A program made the position numbers and the translations under genes. This document shows, piece by piece, positions 43,526 through 51,613 of a stretch of 64,000 nucleotides of DNA. A model generated the notes under the pieces. The model saw only the letters and a program-made list of their open reading frames with translations, did not search any database and had not been told where the DNA came from. This DNA is from Janthinobacterium sp. BJB426 (GTDB taxonomy: Bacteria > Pseudomonadota > Gammaproteobacteria > Burkholderiales > Burkholderiaceae_D): assembly GCF_002735705.1 (NCBI RefSeq), contig NZ_PDZL01000018.1, positions 50,433 to 114,432 on the forward strand. Reading direction: 5' to 3'. Position 1 is the first letter of the stretch, and every line of letters starts with the position of its first letter.

Positions 43526-43751
43526 CTGGCTGCTTGAATGCCCTGGCGTCGAAAGGCTGGGGTTCGCCGCTGGCCTCTCCTTCCAGCAGCGCCGCGCGGA
43601 TCGCATCAAGTTCGGCGCTGCGCTCCTGCTCACGCCGGATCAGATCGCGGATGTATTCGCTGTCGTTGGTATAGCGTCCGGCGTCAATTTGCGCCTTGAT
43701 CCAGTCGTCTTGCTGGTCCGTCAAGGTAATGGTCTTGCGCACGGTTCCCAT
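43521..43751 (-). CDS. orphan ParD/CopG-type antitoxin
   Basis: A 76-residue ParD-like antitoxin. The ribbon-helix-helix part is MGTVRKTITLTDQQDDWIKAQIDAGRYTNDSEYIRDLIRR; a short acidic tail EGEASGEPQPFDARAFKQ would normally bind the ParE toxin. No parE follows: the TAG stop comes from the edge of a repeat element and the next gene is unrelated. GGAG lies 9 bases before the ATG at 43751. The usual length is about 80 residues, so it is nearly intact. It may act alone as a DNA-binding protein. Confidence 0.85.
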   Translation of the reverse strand: MGTVRKTITLTDQQDDWIKAQIDAGRYTNDSEYIRDLIRREQERSAELDAIRAALLEGEASGEPQPFDARAFKQPA

Positions 43752-43791
43752 GATGGTCAACTCCAGAAATGAGCAATACGACGATCATCAT

Positions 43792-43810
43792 ACTATTGGT
43801 GCAATATAGT
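43792..43810. promoter_or_regulatory. inverted repeat upstream of the ParD gene
   Basis: ACTATTG (43792-43798) and CAATATAGT (43802-43810) form an imperfect inverted repeat about 40 bases upstream of the antitoxin start. ParD proteins repress their own promoters at such sites. Confidence 0.4.
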
Positions 43811-43852
43811 GCATATCAGTGCGAATATCCAGCCGTTGAACTACGCCTACAT

Positions 43853-45244
43853 TTACAGCCAGTAGTTCATGAAGCGCGCCGCCCACTCCTTCATGCGGTC
43901 CGAGATAGGCCGCGTTTCCCATTTTGCTTTGGTGATTTCTTCCGAATCGCGCAAGTCTTCCTGGAAAGCGTTTTCCATTTCGCGCCCGAAGCTGTCGCCG
44001 AGCACGATCACGTTCAGCTCGCTATTGTGCAGGAAGCTGCGCATGTCGATGTTGGTCGAACCCACGGTCGACCAGGCGCCGTCGATGACGGCTGTCTTGG
44101 CGTGCAGCACGGCCAGTTTCAAGTGAAAGATGCGGACGCCGCCAGCCAGCAACTGGTCGTACAGCGCGTGTCCCGCGTGGAACACGAGGCCGCTGTCGGA
44201 CACGCCGGGCAGCACCACGGTCACGTCCACGCCCCGTTTGGCGGCCGCGACCAGCGCGTCGACCGTCTGCTGGTCGGGCACGAAATAGGCGGATGTGATG
44301 TGGATGGATTTCTTGGCTTCCTGGATGGCCAGGATGTACGCCTTGTAGATTTCAAAGCCGCCGTCCGGCTCGCTGGCCACGACGCGCACCAGCTTGTCGC
44401 CCACTTCGGAAAGTACAGGGAAATAATTGGCGTCCGGCAAGTCGGCCTGGTCTTGCTGGGCCCAGGTGCGGATGAACAGCCACTGGAAGGCGGCCACGGC
44501 CGGGCCTTCCACTTTCACGTGGGTGTCGCGCCAGCCCACGTCCTTCTTGTCGGTGGCTTTCGATTTCGAGCGGAACAGCGAGCTTTTCGCGTAGGTATCG
44601 CTGATATTGATGCCGCCCGTAAATGCCATCTTGCCATCGACGATCAGCACCTTGCGGTGGTCGCGGTTGTTGATCTTCCAGTCATCGCCCTTGAGCTTGG
44701 CGGGATTGACGGGGTTGAAGGCGACCAGGTGAATGCCGGCCGCGCGCATGCGCTCAAAGAACGCCTGTGGCACGCCGAGGGTGCCCACGCTGTCGTAGAT
44801 GACGTTGACCGTCACGCCCGCCTGCTGCTTTTCGATGAGCATGTCGGCAAACTTCAGGCCCAGCGGGTCCTGGTCGAAGATATAGGTTTCCAGGTTGATG
44901 CTGTTTTTCGCTTCGCTGATGGCCTGGAACATGGCGGTCATGGTTTGCGGGCCGTCAAACAGCAGGGTCACCTTGTTGCCCTTGATCAAAGGCACGCCCG
45001 TGGCGGCCTCTTCCAGCGCGGCCTGGGTTTTCAGGTCCATGCCGGACCTGGCCCAGCGCTTGTTGAGCAGGGCGGCCCGGCTGTTGACGTTCAGCAAGGC
45101 GCCCTTGCTCGTGATCACATTGGGCTTGGCCACCGGTTCGAGGGTGGTATTGAGATTCTTGACATTGGGCAGCGAGGCGCATGCAGCCAGGGTCCAGCAC
45201 AGCAGTAGGGCGGTGAGGCAGGGTTGCATGCGACTAGCGGTCAT
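43853..45244 (-). CDS. phospholipase D / cardiolipin synthase-family lipoprotein
   Basis: A 463-residue protein with a lipoprotein signal (CWTLAAC, then ASL) and two HKD motifs: HRKVLIVDGKMAFTGGINI and HAKTAVIDGAWSTVGSTNI. Each provides the H-x-K-x4-D of the phospholipase D superfamily; two in one chain form one active site. Its similarity to cardiolipin synthases (ClsC-like) suggests phospholipid transfer at the inner membrane's outer face. Its ATG overlaps the TGA of the membrane 'recombinase' gene (ATGA), so the two are translationally coupled. Confidence 0.9.
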   Translation of the reverse strand: MTASRMQPCLTALLLCWTLAACASLPNVKNLNTTLEPVAKPNVITSKGALLNVNSRAALLNKRWARSGMDLKTQAALEEAATGVPLIKGNKVTLLFDGPQTMTAMFQAISEAKNSINLETYIFDQDPLGLKFADMLIEKQQAGVTVNVIYDSVGTLGVPQAFFERMRAAGIHLVAFNPVNPAKLKGDDWKINNRDHRKVLIVDGKMAFTGGINISDTYAKSSLFRSKSKATDKKDVGWRDTHVKVEGPAVAAFQWLFIRTWAQQDQADLPDANYFPVLSEVGDKLVRVVASEPDGGFEIYKAYILAIQEAKKSIHITSAYFVPDQQTVDALVAAAKRGVDVTVVLPGVSDSGLVFHAGHALYDQLLAGGVRIFHLKLAVLHAKTAVIDGAWSTVGSTNIDMRSFLHNSELNVIVLGDSFGREMENAFQEDLRDSEEITKAKWETRPISDRMKEWAARFMNYWL

Positions 45245-47352
45245 TTTTGAGCCTTGGTCGTGGGTGACAGGTTTGCCGACTCGTCGACCAGTGCCAAAGG
45301 TGGCGGGTTTTTCGAGCCGAAGAAGAAGACAATGGGCGAGCGCAGGAAGCGCTTGCCCAGAATCTTCAATAATTGCATGCCGTGCTTGAATCGTACCTGG
45401 CGCGAACGCAGGGCGACCCACAGTGCCAGGCCGAAGCTGACCAGCAGGTTTGCCGTGCCGATGGCGAAGATGCCCGACAGCGACTTGACGGCCAGTTGCC
45501 AGCTCATGTTGTGGTCCAGGCCCACCAGAGCCGTCGCAAAGTTGGCGGCCGAGAAGGTGATGTGGCGGATATCGATCGGCAAGCCGATCAGGAAACCGAG
45601 GGTGCCGATGGAACCGAGCAGGATACCGAAATAGAAGTTACCCATCAGCCCGCCCAGGTTGTTTTCCAGATACAAGCCCAGCCGTTGCAGGCGTTCCTGG
45701 CCGATCACCCGGCCCAGGCCGCGCAATTGCGCGATGCGCTGCGCCCAGCGCGTGTACAGGGCCTGGTTGTCATAGTAGCCCGAAATCAGACCGGCCACGA
45801 ACAGGCACACGCCGGCGATCATGGCGTAGAAGATGGCGGGGCTGCCGATGGGGTCGATATCGTGCAGCAAGTGCATGGCTTTTTCCGGCGTCACCAGATT
45901 GTGTCCCGTGATCGCCTTGTAGCCGAGCGCGATCAGCCAGGCCGTGGGGATGGCGGTTGCCAGGTTGCCCAGCACGGCCATGTTTTGCGTGCGGAAGACC
46001 TTGTTGATCAGTTCCGCCATGCTGTCGAGGTCGATATTCCGTCCATCCTTGCTGTGCAGGCCGGCGGCGATGCGCGAGGCCGTCATGGCCGGCTGCTTGG
46101 TGGCCACTGTGAAGTGCAGCAAGTGGATGAACATGAAGCCGATAGAGTAATTCATGCTGAACATGAAGGCTTCGACCAGCGGCGCCGAGCGCAAATACGA
46201 CATCAATATCTTGAACAGGGCCATGAAGCCGATGATCACGCCCGCGCCGGCCGACGAGAGGAACATGGCGCCCATCTCGCGGCGGTTTTCCGCGATGTAA
46301 TGTTCGCCCGTGCGGCTGGCGTTTTCCGTCACATTGCGCGCCAACAAGTTGATGTTGTCGGAAAACAGGTCGCTGACCTTGTACTTGTGGTTATGCGCGC
46401 GTATCAGTTCCAGCGCCAGCCCGACGGCGCCCGCGCGGCGGCGGCTGACCGGTTGCGGGTGCAGCAAGTCCTGCGTGGCGTCCACCGTGATGGCGGCGAT
46501 GTCCACGTTGTTCGATGCCGGCAGCTCGCCGCTCGTGTCGACCAGGAACAGCAGCTTGCGCAGGCGCTCGATGCTTTGCGCCAAGGCCACCAATAAATAC
46601 GTCAGGGGAATGCTGGTGCCCTGGTACAGCGCCTTCTTGCGGATCTTGGCGATGACGGCGTCGCACTGGTCCAGCATCACCAGCAAATGACGCGCATCCT
46701 CGATGTGCTCGATGTCGCCTTGCAGCAAATTCGTGTAGGCGTCCAGGTAGGCGTTCACTTCCGTGTTCTGCACCATGAACGGCGACTGGAACACTTCAAT
46801 TTCATTGTGGAAACGCGTCAGTTCCGGTTCCAGGCCCATGGCGCAGACGCGGTAGGACAGGGTGCGGATGGCGTCGAGCATGCCTGGCAGCATGATGTTG
46901 CCATCGCCGACGGCCAGTTCGATGTCGTCGCTGGTGAGCACGTCGAACAGTTCCAGCCAGTCCGTGGCGGGCACGTTGCTGATCCACAAATAATCGGTTT
47001 TCAGGTACAGCACCTGGTCGAGCGCGTCGTTCAGGTATTCGTCGCCGAGGGCGGGCGGCAGCATGCGGTAGGCGATGCGGCGTTTCAATTCCGTGAAGAA
47101 ACCGCTGTTCGACAGTACGCCGATATCGGTGTACAGGCTGGCGTGGCGGCGCGCGGCCAGCACGCGCAGCACGTATTCGTGCAGGGCGCGCGCTTGCGCG
47201 GGGTTACCTTTGAGAAGCTGGCGCAGGGTGCGCACGTTGGCAATCGCGGTAGCGCTGTCGTGCGAGCGCTTGGGACGCAGTGAGTTGAATAATTCCACCA
47301 GCAAGTCGATATTGCTGGAGTTGGGGTCAATGCGTTCGAGGATAGCTAGCAT
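45241..47352 (-). CDS. Gcr-like 'site-specific recombinase' family membrane protein
   Basis: A 703-residue protein matching the family (PF10136) first named as a gonococcal recombinase. The N-terminal half is helical and soluble; the C-terminal half has about seven predicted membrane spans (for example AGVIIGFMALFKILMSYL, VAGLISGYYDN, FGILLGSIGTLGFLIGLP). No integrase, resolvase or transposase motif is visible, so a recombinase role is doubtful. It is coupled to a cardiolipin-synthase-like gene. The ATG at 47352 lacks a good ribosome site; a TTG at 47418 is possible. Confidence 0.8.
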   Translation of the reverse strand: MLAILERIDPNSSNIDLLVELFNSLRPKRSHDSATAIANVRTLRQLLKGNPAQARALHEYVLRVLAARRHASLYTDIGVLSNSGFFTELKRRIAYRMLPPALGDEYLNDALDQVLYLKTDYLWISNVPATDWLELFDVLTSDDIELAVGDGNIMLPGMLDAIRTLSYRVCAMGLEPELTRFHNEIEVFQSPFMVQNTEVNAYLDAYTNLLQGDIEHIEDARHLLVMLDQCDAVIAKIRKKALYQGTSIPLTYLLVALAQSIERLRKLLFLVDTSGELPASNNVDIAAITVDATQDLLHPQPVSRRRAGAVGLALELIRAHNHKYKVSDLFSDNINLLARNVTENASRTGEHYIAENRREMGAMFLSSAGAGVIIGFMALFKILMSYLRSAPLVEAFMFSMNYSIGFMFIHLLHFTVATKQPAMTASRIAAGLHSKDGRNIDLDSMAELINKVFRTQNMAVLGNLATAIPTAWLIALGYKAITGHNLVTPEKAMHLLHDIDPIGSPAIFYAMIAGVCLFVAGLISGYYDNQALYTRWAQRIAQLRGLGRVIGQERLQRLGLYLENNLGGLMGNFYFGILLGSIGTLGFLIGLPIDIRHITFSAANFATALVGLDHNMSWQLAVKSLSGIFAIGTANLLVSFGLALWVALRSRQVRFKHGMQLLKILGKRFLRSPIVFFFGSKNPPPLALVDESANLSPTTKAQK

Positions 47353-47671
47353 GCAGAAAAAACGGGCGAGCCGCTGTCGGTAAAACCAGTAGTGTACCGC
47401 CTGCGTCAAATCGCGCAACGTTCGCCACCGAACATTGCTTTACGGCAGGGCCTGCATTTCACGCCATTTTGCCGCAAATTAGCTGAATCATGGTCACTCT
47501 TGCGTGTTGTCAGTACGCGACGCGTAGTCAGGGACTAAGCTGAAGTTTCTGTTGTACAACGCACGGATGGCTGGACAAAAAGCGAGGATAAGGTAACACT
47601 AAGATCAGACACACAGCGCATGTCCTGATCAATACCGGGAAGTTTCAATTCACGTTACCGAGATATTTATC
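47353..47671. other. divergent intergenic region before the porin
   Basis: About 320 bases without a supported gene, separating the membrane 'recombinase' from the porin. It must hold both promoters. I see no strong palindrome or terminator and no clear ribosome site beyond a weak GAGA before the porin start. Confidence 0.5.
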
Positions 47672-48781
47672 ATGCAGACCTCGTATTTTGCGCTTGCTGT
47701 GATAGGGATGGGGCCGTGGCTGCTCTTTGCACCGGCCCAGGCTGCCGATGGCGCAGGCAGTGCCGCATCCAGTAACGTTGCCGTGTACGGCGTGCTCGAC
47801 GCGGGCATGGTGGCCGAGCGCGGCTGCGCCGCCAATTGCGCCGGCACCAAGGTGTCCGGCGGCGTCGCGTCCGGCTCGCGCCTGGGCGTGCAGGGCCGCG
47901 AAGCCCTGGGCAATGACGTGTCCGCCGTATTTACCCTGGAAGCGGGCGTGCAGAACGACACGGGCCAGTCGGAAGAAGGCCGCTTGTTCGGCCGCCAGGC
48001 CTACGTGGGCCTCGACAGCCGCCTGGGCGCGCTGACCCTGGGGCGCCAGTACAATCCCCACTACCTGGCCCTGACCGATGTGGCCGACCCGTTCAAGGGC
48101 GGCATGGCCGGCAGCGCCGGCAACCTGGCCGGCTACAGCATGAAACGCTATGACAATACCGTCAAATACGTGACGCCCGCCTTGCGCGGCGTGACCGCCA
48201 GCGCCATCTACAGCTTTGGCGAGTCGCCGTACAGCAATGCCAACAACCGCGCGTATGGCGCCACCCTAGGCTATTCGGCCGGCGCCGTGAATGTCAGCGT
48301 GTCGCACCAGCGCAAGAATAACCTCATCCTCGCTTCCGGCACCTTGCCCGCCATCGACATGTCGGCCCGCAACACCCTGATCGCGGCGAATATCGACCTG
48401 AAAGTGGCCACCGCCTTTGCCGCCGTGGGCATGAACAAGGGCTATGGCAGTTCGCCGTGGGACCCGAACAATGCCTACAGCGCGCTGGCCCTGTCGATGT
48501 CGTCGTCGGACAGCCGCGACACTTTGCTGGGCGTATCCGTGCCCGTGGCTGGCTTCAAGCTGCTGGCATCATGGGTGCACAAGGATGACCGTGACCTGGC
48601 CAACCGCGACGCCAGCCAGATGGCCATTGGCCTCACGTATTCCCTGTCAAAGCGCAGCGATTTCTATGCGTCCTACGCGAAGATCCACAACAAGAACGGC
48701 GCCCGCTACACGGTGGGCAATGCCAGCGACGCGGGGAGAGGCGACGCGGCATTCAACCTGGGCTTTCGTCACGGTTTCTGA
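47672..48781 (+). CDS. outer-membrane porin (Gram-negative trimeric type)
   Basis: A 369-residue porin of the betaproteobacterial OmpC-like family (porin_4). A signal peptide ends at APAQA, the first strand is SSNVAVYGVLDAGMV, and GSRLGVQGREALGNDVSAVFTLE is a family mark. The last residue is phenylalanine, as required for insertion by the BAM machinery. Two cysteines in loop 1 (GCAANC) may form a disulfide. The 3' end overlaps the DUF3617 gene on the opposite strand by 13 bases. Confidence 0.93.
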   Translation: MQTSYFALAVIGMGPWLLFAPAQAADGAGSAASSNVAVYGVLDAGMVAERGCAANCAGTKVSGGVASGSRLGVQGREALGNDVSAVFTLEAGVQNDTGQSEEGRLFGRQAYVGLDSRLGALTLGRQYNPHYLALTDVADPFKGGMAGSAGNLAGYSMKRYDNTVKYVTPALRGVTASAIYSFGESPYSNANNRAYGATLGYSAGAVNVSVSHQRKNNLILASGTLPAIDMSARNTLIAANIDLKVATAFAAVGMNKGYGSSPWDPNNAYSALALSMSSSDSRDTLLGVSVPVAGFKLLASWVHKDDRDLANRDASQMAIGLTYSLSKRSDFYASYAKIHNKNGARYTVGNASDAGRGDAAFNLGFRHGF

Positions 48782-49347
48782 GCCGCGGTCGCCGATGGGG
48801 CAGGGCAGCTTGCCCCCAGCCACTTGCCGTTGCTCGTCACATTCACCTGTTCCGGCGTGCCGCGCGCGCTGGTGGTCACCGCCAGCTGCATGGAAAATGC
48901 CTGGTCGCCCGTAAACAGCACCTTGCCTTCGCCGCTCGATTTCGGATTGGCGCAGGTGAACGACACCTGCATGCCGCCCGCGATGTCCGTATTTTTTGAT
49001 TTGCAATCGCCGGGCTGGCCCGTGGGAATCTGCCTGCGCGCCGCCATGTCCGGCGTCACGCATGCCGTCACGCGCACGGCGCCGTCGGCGCCCACGGTGG
49101 GCATGGCCATGCCGCGGCTGGCCGCCATGTTTTCCAGCTGCTTGCGTTGATCGGGAGGGAGGTTGCCCAGTTGCTGCAGCACCATGGACATGGCGTTGTC
49201 GGTGGCGGCATCCGGCGACGCCATCTTGCTGTCGACTTGCCACAGGCCCGGCTTGATGGTGGCGGCCTGCGAGGCGGCCATGACATTGGCCTGGCTGCCT
49301 AAGGCGGCGCAAGCCAGCAGGGTCAGGCGTAGCAAAGAGTGTTTCAT
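48769..49347 (-). CDS. DUF3617 periplasmic protein
   Basis: A 192-residue exported DUF3617 protein. After the signal peptide comes the typical ATIKPGLWQVDSKM, then CVTPDMAARRQ and NGKWLGASCPA near the end. Four cysteines are likely paired. The ATG at 49347 has GGAG 8 bases upstream and gives a proper signal peptide. The family has no known function. It is convergent with the porin gene. Confidence 0.88.
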   Translation of the reverse strand: MKHSLLRLTLLACAALGSQANVMAASQAATIKPGLWQVDSKMASPDAATDNAMSMVLQQLGNLPPDQRKQLENMAASRGMAMPTVGADGAVRVTACVTPDMAARRQIPTGQPGDCKSKNTDIAGGMQVSFTCANPKSSGEGKVLFTGDQAFSMQLAVTTSARGTPEQVNVTSNGKWLGASCPAPSATAAQKP

Positions 49348-49414
49348 GTTGGCGTCTCCAGAAAAGGCAGACCCCAGCATACGGCATGGCAAGCGGGGCA
49401 CGCTTGCCATTGTG

Positions 49415-50962
49415 TTACAAACTGTGATCTGGCTCGATGCGGCGCACGTCCACGCAGGCGATGCGGCGCTCGTCGGCCTCGACGATTTCATAACGCAGAT
49501 CATCGAGTTCCAGCACTTCGCCCACGGCCGGCATGTTTTCGAAGTGCGCCAGCAGGAAGCCGGCCAGCGAATTGTATTCGCCGTCTTCGCTGACCAGGGT
49601 TTCCGTCTCGAACACTTGCTCCAGGTAATGCAGGTCCGTCGCGCCGTCGATGCGCCAGTGGCCGGGGCCCAGCACTTCCACGTCGGGTTGCTCGTCCTCG
49701 TCGGGGAATTCGCCGGCGATGGCTTCCAGGATGTCGATCGGCGTCAGCACGCCTTGCACGGTGCCGAACTCGTCGACCACCAGCACCAGCTGGCCGCGCG
49801 AGCGCTTCAGCGTTTCCATGGCTTTCAGCACGCCGGCCGCTTCCGGCACGACGACGGCTTCGCGCATGCTGTCCGGGTCGATCTTGCCGCGCGATACGAG
49901 GTCTTCGATCAGGTCCTTGCTGCGCGCGATGCCGACCACGTTGTCGAGGTCATCATTGCAGACAGGAATCATGCTGTGCGGCGTTTCGCGCAGCAATTGC
50001 AGCATTTTGTCGCTGCTGTCATTCAGGTTGACCCACGAGACGTCGCCGCGCGGCGTCATGACGGAGCGGATCGAGCGTTCGGCCAGGGTCAGCACGCCGC
50101 TGACCATGTTGCGCTCTTCCACGCCGAAGGCGGAGACATCGGGTATTTCCTTGACTTCATGTTCTTCCACGGCTTCGCGGCCCTTGCGCCCGCCCAGCAG
50201 GCTCAGCACGGCTTGTGCCGTGCGGTCGCGCAGCGGGGCGTTCGACTGCAGCTTGAGGAAGTTGCGGCGCGCCAGCTGGTTGAAGAATTCGATGACGATC
50301 GAGAATCCGATGGCGGCGTAGAGATAGCCTTTCGGAATGTGGAAGCCCAGGCCTTCGGCCACCAGCGACAGACCGATCATCAGCAGGAAGCTCAGGCACA
50401 GCACGACGACGGTGGGGTGGGCGTTGACGAAGCGCGTCAGCACCTTCGAGGCCAGCATCATGACGACGATGGAAATGACGACGGCCGCCATCATCACGTA
50501 CAGGTTTTCCACCATGCCGACGGCCGTGATGACGGCGTCGAGCGAAAACACGGCGTCAAGCACGACGATCTGCGCCACCACGAGGCCGAAGCCGGCATAG
50601 ACTTTCGGACCCGTCTGGGCGTGCGTGACGCCTTCGAGGCGTTCGTGCAGCTCGGTGGTAGCCTTGAACAGCAGGAACAGGCCGCCGACGAGCAGGATCA
50701 GGTCGCGTCCCGAGAACGAGAATTGCCAGACAAAAAACAGCGGCGTGGTCAATGTCACCAGCCAGGAAATCAGCGAAAGCAGGCCCAGGCGCATGACGAG
50801 GGCCAGGGTCAGGCCCAGCACGCGCGCCTTGTCGCGCTGGTGCGGCGGCAGTTTCTCGGCCAGGATGGCGATGAAAATCAGGTTGTCGATACCCAGTACG
50901 ATTTCCAGTACGACCAGCGTCAGCAGGCCGACCCAGATTGTCGGGTCAAATAACCATTCCAT
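49415..50962 (-). CDS. TerC-CBS-CorC/HlyC membrane protein (YoaE-like)
   Basis: A 515-residue fusion. Residues 1-245 are a TerC domain with spans ([30 protein letters not shown]). Residues about 300-420 are a CBS pair ([43 protein letters not shown]), and the C-terminal domain is the CorC/HlyC part. The same order is found in E. coli YoaE and YegH, implicated in metal or membrane stress. This is the second TerC protein of the window, besides the short one at 28 kb. Confidence 0.93.
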   Translation of the reverse strand: MEWLFDPTIWVGLLTLVVLEIVLGIDNLIFIAILAEKLPPHQRDKARVLGLTLALVMRLGLLSLISWLVTLTTPLFFVWQFSFSGRDLILLVGGLFLLFKATTELHERLEGVTHAQTGPKVYAGFGLVVAQIVVLDAVFSLDAVITAVGMVENLYVMMAAVVISIVVMMLASKVLTRFVNAHPTVVVLCLSFLLMIGLSLVAEGLGFHIPKGYLYAAIGFSIVIEFFNQLARRNFLKLQSNAPLRDRTAQAVLSLLGGRKGREAVEEHEVKEIPDVSAFGVEERNMVSGVLTLAERSIRSVMTPRGDVSWVNLNDSSDKMLQLLRETPHSMIPVCNDDLDNVVGIARSKDLIEDLVSRGKIDPDSMREAVVVPEAAGVLKAMETLKRSRGQLVLVVDEFGTVQGVLTPIDILEAIAGEFPDEDEQPDVEVLGPGHWRIDGATDLHYLEQVFETETLVSEDGEYNSLAGFLLAHFENMPAVGEVLELDDLRYEIVEADERRIACVDVRRIEPDHSL

Positions 50963-51044
50963 GTGTGTAACCTTGTAAAGTCGATCAGTGTAAAGCGTGC
51001 CTGGCGGCTAAAGCCCCGGGCGTGTGGGTGCTGCATGCATGTCT

Positions 51045-51386
51045 TCAGGGGCGGACGCGCGGCGGCCGGGTGGCCAGCCGCACGTCCGCTTCGGCAAGTG
51101 CGCCCGGTCCCGCTTGCCAAATGATGGCGCAAAACGGCGCCCCCTGGCGCGAGGTCGGGTACAGCGTGATGGGGTCGTTGTCGCATTCTTCGCTATCGCA
51201 GCTGTCGCCAGGCAGGTCCGCATGGAGGCTGGCGTCGGCACAATCGATGCTGAAGGCGGGCGTGGCGGTAGTGCCGGCCGCAATTGCATGCTGGAATGGG
51301 GAAGGGCTGGCGTAGGCCATGCTGGCGAACGCCTGGGGTAACGCGATGAAAACAAAAAGGCAGAGCAGGACGAGAGCTCGTCTCAT
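51045..51386 (-). CDS. small exported protein, possibly metal related
   Basis: A 113-residue protein with a signal peptide (RALVLLCLFVFIALPQAFAS) that I do not recognise. The mature part has four cysteines in IDCADA, DSCDSEEC and PFCAI with an acidic cluster DSEECDND that could bind metal. The short exported layout recalls CzcI-like proteins but there is no resistance gene nearby. The ATG at 51386 has no clear ribosome site. Confidence 0.55.
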   Translation of the reverse strand: MRRALVLLCLFVFIALPQAFASMAYASPSPFQHAIAAGTTATPAFSIDCADASLHADLPGDSCDSEECDNDPITLYPTSRQGAPFCAIIWQAGPGALAEADVRLATRPPRVRP

Positions 51387-51613
51387 ATACAGGCAGATAG
51401 TTCTGGAACCGTGGAGTATAACACGGGCGCATAACCGCTCGATGACAGGACTTGCATAAGTGATACGTATGCCGTAAATTACGAAATAGCAATAATTTCA
51501 CGTGGCGGCGAAGACGCAGCGCGGGCCCCGTGACTATTCTTGCGTTCGTATCACATCGCGCCTGCGCCGATTGCTTGCGCACGTCTATAACGTAGTGTTA
51601 CCAGGACTCTGCC

